This document shows positions 23,417 through 34,807 of a stretch of DNA of 64,000 nt, one piece after another. The position numbers were made by a program, and so were the translations under genes. The notes beneath the pieces are model-generated. The model saw only the letters and a list, made by a program, of their open reading frames with translations. It was not told the origin of the DNA and did not search any database. The first letter of the stretch is position 1. Each line of letters starts with the position of its first letter. Origin of the DNA: Lampris incognitus (taxonomy: Eukaryota; Chordata; Actinopteri; Lampriformes; Lampridae); the NCBI RefSeq assembly GCF_029633865.1, contig NC_079211.1:147180543-147244542 (forward strand), given 5' to 3'.

Positions 23417-24123
23417 TGGGAAGATGGCGGCACCAATTAACGTCTGCAGCGGCCTCACCCAGTGCTGGTGTCAGAAGATGACGGCGGGGATTCACATTTG
23501 CGGCGGCCTCACCCGTACCGTCCATGCAGTGTCTTTGTCCACGCCTGCGTCTAAGTTTTGTCTTCGTTTGATGGCTGGGAGAGCGGGGCAGGCTCAGTTA
23601 ACTGCTAGCCCATGCAGACCGGCAGTTCCAATAACGCCGAGGGTGGTCTGGCGACGGCCTCAACTGGAATGGACTGTGGTGTTTTGATGTCGTCAGGAGG
23701 AGTGCGGGGAGGTGTGTCGAGGCTGTCTGGCTGGGAGAGCTGGTGCTGGATCGGCTGGGAGAGCCGGTGGGCCCGGGGACCACAGCCCCTGCCTGGAGCT
23801 GGGCCCCGAGGAAGAAACGTCGAGGGCGGTCTGACAGGATGTGGAAGCGGGGCGGGCTAAGCTAACTGCTAGCCCATGCAGACCGGTGGTTCCGACAGTC
23901 ATGCTGGCTGGCATTCGTTCCCTTGGACAGTGATTTTTTTTTGTTTAGTTTGGATATGTGTTAGTATGGGTATGTGTGTTAGTTTGGGTATGTGTGTTGT
24001 TTTAGTTTTTGGTTGTGTTTTGTCTTTGTGTTGTACTGCTGTGGGCTGGGGGAAACAGCATTTCGTTTCATTTCATGTACAAAAGTGCATGAAGTGAAAT
24101 GACAAAGTGTTCCTGATTCCTGA
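23417..24123 (+). mobile_element. Repeat family D, copy 2
   Basis: It starts GGTGTGGGAAGATGGCGGC, resembling the YY1-like 5' end of many non-LTR elements. It contains two related tandem modules (GCGGCCTCACCC, then CGGCTGGGAGAG) and ends GTTCCTGATTCCTGATT. The family looks like a non-autonomous, LINE-mobilised repeat. Confidence 0.65.
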
Positions 24124-24189
24124 TTGTATAACCGAGACCAGGCTGTTAAAGATTCTAATATTCTCCATAAATACAAAATAAACTTTAGC

Positions 24190-24660
24190 TTCTTCAGCTT
24201 TTATTTATGCACTTTAGTCTCGTCGTAGTCCTTGATCGTCCCACAACAGGTCGCCGCCAGGCTACCCCAGACACACGGAGTTGTATCATATCAGTAAGTC
24301 TGATTACCATCACACTTCACAGAGATACTGAATTAAACGCTGTTTTGCTGAGCGATCCTGAGATAAACAGATGTACGATGGAGCCTTTCCCATCCCGGCC
24401 GCCAAGGAGGAGCTGACGCGGAGGGCACTTTTCCCTCACCAAAACTATTTACCAGCTAACCCGGTTTGGCGGGACGCCTTGGCTTCGACGGGACAAGCCC
24501 AGCGGAGGACGGGCCCCGAGCCACATCACAAGGCCACGACAAACCCAGAGTCATGACAGCTATTTCAATCTGCCTCAGCCGGCTCCCATCTGCTCACTTC
24601 ACACCAGACCGGACTCGCAAGACATGAAGAAGAAAAACCCCGACATTCACAAACTCCTTC
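24190..24660 (+). other. Unique stretch with a weak exon candidate
   Basis: A 61-codon frame from ATG 24371 starts MYDGAFPIPAAKEELTRRAL and ends at a TGA near 24556. It is GC-richer than its surroundings and follows an acceptor-like AAACAG. A small segment before it (about 24252-24294) has an acceptor and a GTAAGT donor, but the joined frames do not match. Not recognised. Confidence 0.2.
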
Positions 24661-24681
24661 ATCCGATTTGTGTTTGTCTTA

Positions 24682-25139
24682 AGAATCAGAATCAGAAACA
24701 CTGTCGTTTCCCCAGCCTACAGCAGTGCAACACAAAGACAGAAACACACATCTAAAAACTACAAGAACACACATACCCAAACTAACACATATCGAAACTA
24801 AACAAAAAAAATCACTACCCAGGGGTACGAACGCCAGCCAGGATGACTGTCAGAACTGCCGGCCTGCATGGGCTAGCAGTTAGCTTAGCCTGCCCCGATT
24901 ACGAATCCTGTCAGACCACCCTCGGTGTTTCCTCTTCGGGTACAGCTCCGGTCAGGGCCGTGGCCCCTGGACCCACAGGATGCAGCAGACCAAGCTCTCT
25001 CAGCCAATCCAGCACCAGCTCTCCCGGCCACCAAACAAAGACAAACTTAGATGCAGACATGGACAAAGACACTGCATGGACGGTACTGGGTGAGGCCGCC
25101 GCAAACGTGACTTCGTGCTGCCATCTTCCCGCACCGGAA
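24682..25139 (-). mobile_element. Repeat family D, copy 3
   Basis: The minus-strand 5' end is near 25139 (CGGGAAGATGGC) and the tail near 24682 (TTCTGATTCTGATTC type). It is shorter than copy 2. Confidence 0.65.
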
Positions 25140-25480
25140 GCGGTGATGTTATAATGCGATGTTATATGGGGATGTTAAGTTACAAAAAGTGCCAGAAAAG
25201 AGGAGGCGGAGGCGGGGAGGGGGGAACAAGAAGGCCACATAGAGACAGCTGTGTAATGGTAAACAGTAGAAAAGATGATTTGGTTTGACCGTCTTGGTTA
25301 AAACAGATTACCTTTACTTCTAAACCCTCCCTAAGTGCTTCTTTATGTTCAAAGTAAGCAAAAGAAAACGCTCAGAACTGTTTCTTCCACCTCTCCAGAC
25401 AGAGACGTCTGACAAGAAAGAATGAAAGATAAAGACTTATCACAGTCGGACCAAAAGTAATACACCAATACTTTCTAACA
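25140..25480. other. No gene seen
   Basis: Unique sequence with a GGAGGCGGAGGCGGG patch. Confidence 0.5.
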
Positions 25481-25885
25481 GGGTGGCATGGTGGCCCAGT
25501 GGTCAGCGTGATCGCTCACAGCAAGAAGGTCCTGGGTTCGAGCCCCGGGGTAGTCCGACCTTGGGAATCGTCCCGGGTCGTCCTCTGTGTGGAGTTTGCA
25601 TGTTCTCCCTGTGTCTACATGGGTTTCCTCCGGGGGCTCCGGTTTCCTCCCACAGTCCAAAGACATGTAGGTCAGGTAAATCGGCCATACTGAATTGTCC
25701 CTAGGTATGAATGTGTGTGTGTGTGTGTGTGTGGGCCCTGTGTGATGGCCCGGCGGCCTGACCAGGGTGTCTCCCCGCCTGCCGCCCAGTGACTGCTGGA
25801 ATAGGCTCCAGCATCCCCGTGACCCTGAGAGCAGGATAAGCAGCTTGGATAATGGATGGATGGATGGATGGATGGATGAATGGAT
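25481..25885 (+). mobile_element. SINE family A, full copy
   Basis: The head GGTGGCATGGTGGCCCAGTG (A-box region) and GGTCCTGGGTTCGAGCCCC (B box) show a tRNA-derived promoter. The body is joined to the LINE2-type tail with GTTTGCATGTTCTCC and ends in (GGAT)n. It is probably mobilised by L2 LINEs sharing that tail. Confidence 0.85.
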
Positions 25886-26298
25886 CATTTCTAACATAAA
25901 TGATAACTCAGCTCATCTACGGTCTCTTCCTGTTGGGGGAAGAAAGTGTATATGAGAGGTAGAATTCTGTATTTCTATTTTCCTCTTTTAAAAGAGCTCC
26001 GTCGTGTTTCTGTCATGATCTCGTCGAACACAGCTAGCCAATCAGATTAGCTCATCCACATGACTACCACATGCCTCCTCCGATACAATTTTTTCTATCT
26101 GGGGATCATAAACCTAAATATAATTTCTGATTTTGGTCTGCCTGTAATAAATGGTCGGAGGGAACGGGGTGGAAGTGAAGTCGGTGGTGTGTTGTGTAGC
26201 GGTGGTGTATTGCAGTAATCTGTGCAGGCCTGTGTAAGACTCGGCAACTATGTGGCGTTGCTTCGGCATGTGAACACTCTCGCTGTGCGGCTGGTATG

Positions 26299-26680
26299 CA
26301 GACAGCTGCCAGGCGATGATACCACACATACAGGTCCCTCCGGACCCCCACCCGCCTGCCGACCTGGGGGCCATTTAAACTTTAAAGGGCCAAAAGCAGA
26401 CAGCTGGCTGTGCGTGTGTGTACATGTATGCAGTCCTGTGTTTCAGTAACACAGTAGACTCAGTAGGACCTGAGGTCGCCTTCCTTCCTGCTAAAGAGCT
26501 GGTCGAGAACATCGTCTGTCTTGTAAAACTGATCCACAAGGCTTCAGCCGGAGGGTTTTTCACTGACTATTCTGTGTGTGTGTGAGTGTGTGTCAGCATT
26601 ACCTGCCGTCTCACTTCACCAGGTTGGACTATCAGAAGTGTTTCGACAAGAGGAAACTTTGAACTCTTTGGGATATAAAA
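26299..26680 (+). promoter_or_regulatory. mymk: Likely mymk promoter: two E-boxes and a TATA box
   Basis: GCAGACAGCTG occurs twice, with CAGCTG E-boxes at 26303-26308 and 26401-26406. TATAAAA lies at 26674-26680, 62 bp before the start codon, which would place transcription start near 26705 and give a short leader. CAGCTG is a preferred site of MyoD and myogenin, the known activators of myomaker, but use of these sites is inferred. Confidence 0.5.
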
Positions 26681-26741
26681 TCCTGGATCGACAGCCGTTT
26701 GATTCTCTGGCCGACTTGCGTTCGCTTGCCTCAGTTTCACC

Positions 26742-29639
26742 ATGGGCGCGTTCATCGCCAAGATGCTCCTGCCGACCGTGAGCAGCCTGGTGTTTCTGCC
26801 GGCCGCCAGCGTGGCCGCCAAGAGGGGCTTCCACATGGAGGCCATGGTCTACTTCTTCACCATGTTCTTCACCGCGGTAAGAAACCACACCGATGGTCAC
26901 CACACCTGAGCACCGCCGCCATCTGTTCTGCCTTTACGTGCTGGGGGAGGACGCTGTGGCGACCGCACACCAGCTGAACGGCGGTCTGATGTGACCCTGC
27001 TGTCCAGTAAAGCTCACCGGGATCAGATCCAGACACCCATGACCCTGAATTTGAATGAGTGTGTACAGATAACAGATGGATGTTAGCGTGGGTTCATACA
27101 CAGTGTTAACGAGGACTTCCCAATGCCCCTTTCCACTACATGGTACCGGCTCGGCTTGGCTCACAGTGTTGTTTTCCATTACCGTAATGGTACCGCTTCA
27201 GTCTGCACTGGTTTTGGTACCCGCTCCAGTTTTTTTGGAACCTCGACAAAGGTGGTACCAGAAAAGTGGTAACCGTTACCAAAATGCCGGTACTTTCCAG
27301 TAATGGAAAACCAAAAAGTCGAGTCGAGTTGAGCCGGTACCATGTAGTGGAGAAGGGGCGTAAGAGTTTGAAGGGTGGTTTACTCGGGTGTATACACCTT
27401 ATTTTGCTTCATCTCAAGGTCTTGGTTTGCCGGTTTTCCTTTGCAGTTGAGTTAGTGGCACCGTTTGGTCACACGGAGGTTGTGAGTTGATGACGAATAT
27501 TAACAATTTGAAGTTAAAATGAATAAATAAAATCGGCAATCACTGTGTTTGCTGTGTGGTCATGCCTACGAAGCTGGAACTCACCAAATCTGCCACCAAA
27601 AATAATCTGATTATGAACTTTAACCTCGACTAATCCAAGACTTCTATAGACACGGAGGTCAGACTGGAAAGATTTATTCTTTTTTATCGCCCGGCCTTGA
27701 AACACGAACCCTGTTAAAACCAGAAACCGTTCTGTTCCACTTTCTTATGGCGGTGAGGTCAGTACTGTGACTTCTACTTTTACACCAGATCTACCACGCG
27801 TGTGACGGGCCGGGGCTGTCCATCCTGTGTTTCATGAAGTACGACATCCTGGAATACTTCAGCGTGTACGGGACCGCTCTCTCCATGTGGGTCACACTCA
27901 TCGGTGAGTATTACCATCCATACACAGATATGTATGTATTTATATGTGGTCATATTTTGGATTTCAGTGTAAGATGCAGATCCTATAAGATCCCCAGCCC
28001 ACAGCACTGCAACACAAAGACAAAAACACACATCCAAACTACAAAAACACACATACCCAAACTACAAAAAACTACAAAAACACATGTATCCAGCACTGTC
28101 CAAGAGAGCGAACTGCCGGCCTGCATGGGCTAGCAGTTAGCTTAGCCTGCCCCGTTTCGTCATCCTGTCAGTCTGCCCTAGGCATTTCCTCCTCAAGCGC
28201 AGCTCCAAGCAGGGCCATGGTCCCTGGGCCCACCGGATGCAGCAGACCAGGCTCCCCTGGCCGATGCAACGCCAGCTCTCCCAGCCAGACACCTTCGACA
28301 AACCTCACCGCACCCCACACGACGACACCAAAAACACAGTCAAGGCTAGGCGAGGCCGCCGCCAGACTGCCTCGGTGTTATCAGAACTGACGGTCTGCAT
28401 GGGCTAGCAGTTAGCTTAGCCTGCCCCACTTCCACATCCTGTCCGACCGGTGTTTCCTCCTCGAGCGCAACTCCAAGCAGGGCCATGGTCCCTGGGCCCA
28501 CCGGATGCAGCAGACCAGGCTCCCCTGGCCGATGCAACGCCAGCTCTCCCAGCCAGACACCTTCGACAAACCTCACCGCACCCCACACGACGACACCAAA
28601 AACACAGTCAAGGCTAGGCGAGGCCGCCGCCAGACTGCCTCGGTGTTATCAGAACTGACGGTCTGCATGGGCTAGCAGTTGACTTAGCCTGCCCCACTTC
28701 CACATCCTGTCAGACCGGTGTTTCCTCCTCGGGCGCAGCTCCAAGCAGGGCCGTGGTCCCTGGGCCCACAAGATGTAGCAGACCAAGCTCTCCCAGCCGA
28801 TCCAGCGCCAGCTCTCCCAGCCATCAAACAAAGACAAGCTTAGATGCAGACGTGGACAAAGACACTGCATGGACGGTACTGGGTGAGACCGCCACAAACC
28901 TGAATTCGCGCCGCCATCTTCCCACACCGGAAGCGGAAGTCACATGTGCAGTACTCCATGAACCACACACAATGATGTGTATGACTGACCGTACCAGTTA
29001 GCGATATGGTCCTGAGGCTGAACGGTGACAGGCAGAGGTGGACAACCCGGCTTTAGAAAGTAAAAGTCCTGCCACATATTTGTTCCACCCATACAAACAC
29101 CACACCAGCTGACTTTATTCAGCACAACTCTTCAGCCAGGCAGAGGGACATAACAATGTTTTGTTAACGGCTAGGACAAATACATGGTAGGACTTTTACT
29201 TTCTGAAACCAGGGTGTCCACCTCTGGTGACAGGTTCAATTCCCGTGGAAGCGGCTAGCATCGCCATCTGCAGCCAAATGTCCTTTTACTTGATACAGGA
29301 GGTTGAAACACCAAAGTGAGCCACCATACATACCTCTCCGTGGATAAACACACCAACCACAGGCTGAAAATGTAACGATGGAGAATCTTTTGTCATCAAG
29401 AGGGATTCAGACACGAGTTAAGCCAGATGGCCGTCACTGGTCCTTCTAGTTTTAATTCAGTCTGGTCAACATACGCCCAACATGACAACACATGGACCCG
29501 CGAGATACGTCGGAGCGCACAGGCTCCCGTTTTAGTTGTCACATTACATTCACACATGAAGCTTTGAACTACCATCACATGAACACATGCTGACACCACG
29601 TGTTGTGTCAGTGAGCACCTCTGACATGTGTTCATATGA

Positions 29640-29733
<94 letters not shown>

Positions 29734-32700
29734 CCTCACATAAGGGTTTGAAACCTCCTGATGCCTGGCTCCTGGGCTTCATAATGTGCTGCCTAGCAGG
29801 TAAAACATCATCTTTAAAATCTAATTTCTGGGGCGTTTTGGGGTGGTCTATTCTGTTGCCTTACAACACGGGGATCACTGGTTCAAATCCCTGTGTTACC
29901 AACGGCTTGGTCGGGCATCCCTACAGACACAATTGGCCGTGTCTGCAGGTGGGAAGTTGGGTGTGGGTATATGTCCTGGTCACTGCACTAGCGCCTCCTC
30001 TGGTCAGTCGGGGCCCCTGTTCAGGGGGGAGTGGGAACTGGGGGTAATAGCGTGATCCTCCCAGGCGCTACGTCCCCCTGGTGAAACTCCTCACTGTCAG
30101 GGGAAAAGAAGCGGCTGGCGACTCCACATGTATCGGAGGAGGCATGTGGCAGTCAGCAGCCCTCCCCGGATCAGCAGAGGGGGTGGAGCAGCGACCGGGA
30201 CGGCTCGGAAGAGTGGGGTAATTGTCCAAGTACAATTGGGGGGAAAAAGGGAGGGGGAAATCCAAAATTTTTTTTTTATTTTTCTTTGCTTTATTCCCCA
30301 TCACTACTGGTTTTGTTGTGTGGCTCACCTCATCAGATCGGCTTCTGCCGCCAGCAAGAAATCTACCCACACACCTTAGACCTGAACCTGACTGGAAGTC
30401 CTGTCTCTCTAATGTGTTTTTCCTGTCTGTTGCAGCGCTGGGAGATTTTGACGAGCCCCAACGGTCCAGCATCACCATGTTTGGAGTGCTGACCATCGCA
30501 GTGAGGATCTACCAGGACCGCTGGGGATACGGGATCTTCTCCGGACCGATCGGGTCAGCTGTCTTCATCATCAGCGTCAAATGGGTGAGCGGGTTTGGGG
30601 AAACAGGAAAGGAAATCAGTGGTAAAAACGGGTCATGGGGCATCCGGATAGTGTGGCAGTCTATTCCGCTGCCTACCAACATGGGGCTCGCCGGTTCGAA
30701 TCCCTGTGTAACATCCACCTTGGTCAGGCGTCCCTACAGACACAACTGGCCGTGTCTGCGGGTGGGAAGCCGGATGTGGGTATGTGTCCTGATCGCTGCA
30801 CTAGCGCCTCCTCTGGTCGGTCGGGGAACCTGATCCTCCCACGCACTACGTCCCCTGGTGAAACTCCTCGCTGTCAAGGGGAAAAGAAGCGGCTGGTGAC
30901 GCCACATGTATCGGAGGAGGCATGTGGTAGTCTGCAGCCCTCCCCGGATTGGCAGAGGGGGTGACCCAGATAGCATCCGGATTTGGGCCACTTCAGGCAA
31001 TGATGTGGCACTGATGGCCTTCCCCAGATAGCAAAATTGCTGTGGCCCAGACCCGTCCCACACCCAACACTTCATCCGGCCCACATACCACGTGGAATAA
31101 TGGCACTTGGGCGGTCCGCTCCTGTTTGCCAGATCTGGGTCAGAACCAAGCCATAGCAATGCCGCATGTGCCACATATTTGCCAAAGGTGGCCCATATTT
31201 GTTTTGTGATATTTGGGCCATATTCACCATTTACCACACGGGCCACTTCAGGGTCACATCCAGATCACATGTTGCTGGGAGCACCGCATCTTTGCCAACA
31301 AGGCCCACATTTGATTTGGCATATTTGGGCCATATTTGCTATTATACATGTGGGCCACTTCAGGCTCACATCCATTTTGTCAGGGCCAGAAGAAGGCCAT
31401 CATTGCCGCATCATTGCCTGAAGTGGCCCACATCCGGATTCTATCCGGGTCTGGCCCTGACAAAATGGATGTGAACCTGAAGTGGCCCACACGTGTAATA
31501 ACAAAAATGGCCCAAATATGCCAAATCAAATATGGGCCACCTTTGGCAAACATGTGGCACATGCTGCATTGCTATGGCTTGTTTCTGGCCCAGATCTGGC
31601 AAACAGGAGCGGACCGCCCAAGTGCCATTATTCAACGTGGTATGTGGCCCAGATGAAGTGTTGGGTGTGGGACGGGTCTGGGCCACAGCAATTTTGCTAT
31701 ATGGGGGAGCAGCGACCAGGACTGCTCAAAAAATAGGGTAATTGGCTAAGTACAATTGGGGAGAAAAAGGGGGGAAATAAAAAAAAAGCGGGTCATTACA
31801 GGGCCAAGTCTGGTGAATTGTGTTCATCAGATTCAGTCCATTAAGGGTTTTTCTGCGAATGAGATTCAGTTTATCAAAAGAAGGTTTTCCCTTCTTCTTC
31901 TTTTCTTCTATTTCCTCATCAAATGTTCTTCTCCACCACATTGTTTGAGGGTGGTCTCGACAGCCCGTCCCCTCCGTCTGAATGTCTCGTTTGTCTGATA
32001 TTTAAGCTGCAGAAGATGAAAGACATCAGGGCGGTGTATCCGGAGAAGAGCGTTTACACCCAGCAGGTCGGTCCTGGATGCTGCTTCGGGGCTCTGGCTC
32101 TGATGCTGCGCTTTTACTTTGAGGTGGGTTTCACTTCGGTCTGCTCTGTTTGGTCTTTTTCTTGTTGTTTTTTAAACCCAAAATTGGATCTTTTTACTCA
32201 GCTCGCAGGGTGTCTTGTGTGAACCAGCCTCTGAATATGCTACAGACTACTAATGCATCACTTATCAACGGACACGTGCACCAATTTCTCAACAATATGA
32301 TGAGATGAGCTTTAATTTAGGAAAAAGTCACCAAGTAATGAATATTTCCACAGACTTCAGCCTCAGAGGGTGGTGACTATGAGCCAGCCCAGTCTCAAGG
32401 ACAAAACGTTTGTCTGCAAATTTTTTGGACTTCCCAAAATACACCAACAGACCCGAATCCAACACAACCAGCCTCCCAGATCCTTAACCTGACTTTAACC
32501 ACACCAAACCCAAACCTAGCCATGTGTAATGCAATAGTACTGAAGCAGATGATCTGAGTGAATGTCCTGAAGAGGGTAATTCATCAGTCTGTTGAAAGAC
32601 ATCATATGCAAGAGAATGTGACTTGATATGGCGACATGTCTCATGAGGCCAGATGTCGGTTTATACAGTGTAACGTATTGTATTCTCACAGTGTGTCCGT

Positions 32701-34185
32701 TGATTTCATTGTTGGACTTCTTGGATGTTTTGTTTCTTAAGAAGGTTAACGGATTTCCCCCAGCCGATCGGTTCATCAGTGAAACAGCAACTCACAAACA
32801 CAACGCATCGAAATGTCTGTTTGTTGGGTGTCCGGGTGGCGTAGCGGTCTATTCTGTTGCCTAGCAACACGGGGATCGCCGGTTCGAATCCCCATGTTAC
32901 CTCTGGCTTGGTCGGGCGCCTCTACAGACACAACTGTAGGGCTGTGTATTGGCGAGAATCTGGCGATACGATACGTATCACGATACAGGGGTTACGATTC
33001 AATATACCGCGATATATCGCAATACTGTAAGAAAGGTGATATATTGCGGTTTCATAGGCCTGTGTTCTTTGTGCTTATGCTACTTCCTGTCTCAGTTTAC
33101 GTTGTTGAGTTGGAGTGGAAGAGTCAAATGGCAGAAGAAAGATTACAACACTGTTATCTAGCGGTCATGGGGTTACATACAACACAACATGTTTGTCACG
33201 AACCTTTACATGTAAACAATTAAAAGTCGATACGGTGGTTCTGAGAATCGATACAGTATCACAAAAGATAATGTAGTGATACTCCAGTGCATCGATATTT
33301 TCGAACACCACAACACAATTTGCCATGTCTGCGGGTGGGAAGCCGGATGTGGGTATGTGTCCTGGTCGCTGCATTAGCGCTTCCTCTGGTCGGTCGGGGC
33401 GCCTGTTTGGGGGGAGGGGGAAATGGGGGGGAATAACGTCCCCCTGGTGAAACTCCTCACTGTCAGGTGAAAAGAAGCAGCTGGCGACTCCCCATGTATC
33501 GGAGGAGGCATGTGGTAGTCTGCAGCCCTCCCCGGATCAGCAGAGGGGGTGGAGCAGAGACCGGGATGGATCGGAAAAGTGGGGTAATTGGCCAGGTACA
33601 ATTGGGGAGAAAATGGGAGGGGGGGATGTCTGTTTGTCCCTGGTTACACGTTGTAATGTTCATACTCGGTTGTATGAAAATGTGAAACACGGATGTGTAG
33701 CAAAATTTAACTGGTTTGTTTTTGGCTTTTAAATAACAACAATAAATATAACATACGATAGATATCACAGAACCTCAGAAAACTACTGTAGAAAGATTTT
33801 TTTAAAAACAAAGTCGTAGAGGCATCATGCCTCTATGAAGGGTCTAAGGACAGGATGTTGTGTTGCTGTCAAGCCCACTTGTGATATCGGGCTACACAAA
33901 TAAAATTGACTTGACTTGACTAGAGGCAAGTACAAAGGAGTAGACATGTGTAGAAGGTTGGTGTTGTCTGCATATAGTACTGCTGTATGTCTTCAGTGCT
34001 AGACGCTCACAGCCACTCTCCTGTTTCAGGAGTGGGACTACACCTATGTGCACAGCTTCTACCACCTGTCTCTGGCTGTGTCCTTCATCCTGCTCCTTCC
34101 CAAGAGGAACCGCTACGCCGGGGACGACCACAACGCTGCCAAGCTCAGCTGTCTGGCCCTCTGCTGCTGTGTGAGAAACCTTTAA
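26742..34185 (+). CDS. mymk: Myomaker (TMEM8C), muscle cell fusion membrane protein
   Basis: Coding exons are 26742-26876, 27789-27903, 30436-30584, 32007-32123 and 34030-34185. All have GT-AG borders with matching phases and give 223 codons plus stop (human has 221). Recognisable segments in order are MGAFIAKMLLPTVSSLVFLP, FHMEAMVYFFTMFF, HACDGPGLSILCF, YDILEYFSVYGTALSMWVTL, DFDEPQRSSITMFGVLTIAV, YQDRWGYGIFSGPIGSA, YTQQVGPGCCFGALALMLRF, WDYTYVHSFYH and a cysteine-rich end LSCLALCCCVRNL. Myomaker is a seven-pass plasma membrane protein of the myoblast that is needed for hemifusion of myoblasts. Its C-terminal cysteines are lipidated in mouse. Exon 4 is taken from 32007 because this keeps the conserved LQ. 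The last exon may alternatively splice at 34170 to 37132. The introns hold SINEs, MITEs and family D repeats. Confidence 0.95.
27122..27359. mobile_element. Harbinger-type MITE in mymk intron 1
   Basis: The same family as 5689-6090. It starts TGCCCCTTTCCACTACATGG and ends CATGTAGTGGAGAAGGGGCG, followed by TAA. The copy is about 240 bp and nearly a perfect palindrome in its arms. Confidence 0.7.
27985..28939 (-). mobile_element. Repeat family D, copy 4, with a recent tandem duplication
   Basis: It lies in mymk intron 2. The minus-strand start is near 28939 (GGTGTGGGAAGATGGCGGCG) and the 3' part near 27985. Two units with a 268-bp period (from 28203 and 28471) are almost identical over about 200 bp, so the extra unit is recent. 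Confidence 0.7.
28940..29640. other. mymk intron 2, no gene seen
   Basis: Contains an inverted pair around 29030-29060 and 29190-29222 (CAGAGGTGGACAACCCGG against CCAGGGTGTCCACCTCTG), the arms of a MITE of about 190 bp. Otherwise unique. Confidence 0.45.
29642..29730 (+). repeat. (CA)n microsatellite
   Basis: About 44 uninterrupted CA units in mymk intron 2. Confidence 0.95.
29836..30262 (+). mobile_element. tRNA-derived SINE family B, copy 1
   Basis: The head GGTCTATTCTGTTGCCTTAC with TGGTTCAAATCCC (B box) is followed by CTACAGACACAATTGGCCGT, a GAAGCGGCTGGCGACTCCAC core and an AAGTACAATTGGGGGGAAAA end. All five copies of this family in the window are plus-oriented, and four lie in mymk introns or just downstream of exon 5. 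Confidence 0.8.
30640..31778 (+). mobile_element. SINE family B, copy 2, split by a palindromic MITE
   Basis: The SINE runs from about 30640 to 30964 (ending GGCAGAGGGGGTG) and resumes at about 31706 (GGAGCAGCGACCAGGAC), continuing to about 31778. The interruption is the MITE F complex. Confidence 0.8.
30965..31705. mobile_element. MITE F, compound palindromic copy
   Basis: The ends CCCAGATAGC and (reverse complement) CCCATATAGC are inverted. Inside are a partial plus unit (30965-31021), a minus unit (about 31024-31448) and a partial plus unit (about 31449-31705). The last two form an inverted repeat with arms of about 250 bp. Single copies of the family are 35615-35982, 39918-40340 and 42334-42759. 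Confidence 0.75.
32829..33632 (+). mobile_element. SINE family B, copy 3, split by a hAT-like insertion
   Basis: The head (GTGGCGTAGCGGTCTATTCT) is at 32836-32935. The body resumes at 33313 (ACACAATTTGCCATGTCTGC) and ends near 33632. Confidence 0.8.
32936..33312. mobile_element. hAT-like non-autonomous element in SINE copy 3
   Basis: A 377-bp element flanked by ACACAACT (32928-32935) and ACACAATT (33313-33320), an 8-bp duplication of the SINE sequence. It is rich in ATCGATA and GATACGATAC motifs. Related pieces lie at about 52098-52230 and 58364-58548. Confidence 0.7.
33633..34029. other. mymk intron 4, LINE tail only
   Basis: The segment at about 33830-33920 ends ATAAAATTGACTTGACTTGA, a common fish LINE 3' end. 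The rest is unique. Confidence 0.45.
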
Positions 34186-34302
34186 TATCCCCACCACACA
34201 CCACACAGGACCCATGAGCACCGTCACAGTGGATGGCAGCGCAGACAGCAGCTATGTCTCCATACAAATGTCAAGTGCATGTTTTAGAGAAGATTTCTAA
34301 AG

Positions 34303-34681
34303 TCTCTGGACTGTGGGAGGAAACCAGAGCACCCGGAGGAAACCCACGCAGACATGGGGAGAACATGCAAACTCCACGAAGAGGACAACTTGGGACGACT
34401 CCCCAAGGTTGCACTACCCTGGGGCTCGAACCCAGGACCTTCTTGCTGGGTTTCCTCCAGGTGCTCTGGTTTCCTCCCACAGTCCAAAGACATGTAGGTC
34501 AGCTGAATCGGCCATACTAAATTGTGAATGTGTGTGTGTGGGGGGGCCTGTGATGGCCTGGCGGCCTGTCCAGGGTGTCTCCCTGCCTGCTGCCCAATGA
34601 CTGCTGGGATAGGCTCCAGCATGCCCATGATCCTGAGAGCAGGATAAGCGGTTTGGATAATGGATGGATGGATGGATGGAT
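34303..34681. mobile_element. Inverted pair of family A SINEs just after mymk exon 5
   Basis: 34303-34448 is the minus-oriented head half (B box reverse complement GGGGCTCGAACCCAGGACC). 34449-34681 is a plus-oriented tail half ending in (GGAT)n. Their shared GTTTCCTCC...CACAGTCCAAAGACATGT parts can pair in a transcript. Confidence 0.75.
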
Positions 34682-34807
34682 GCGAATTAGATGCGTTTCC
34701 ATCAGGTCTGTCTATGTGAGTAAATCACTGAACATAGTTTTATGTGTCCTATATGTGTTATGTCCATACTTCAACACCCACCAGAGAGATGGACCAGTTA
34801 GAATGAA

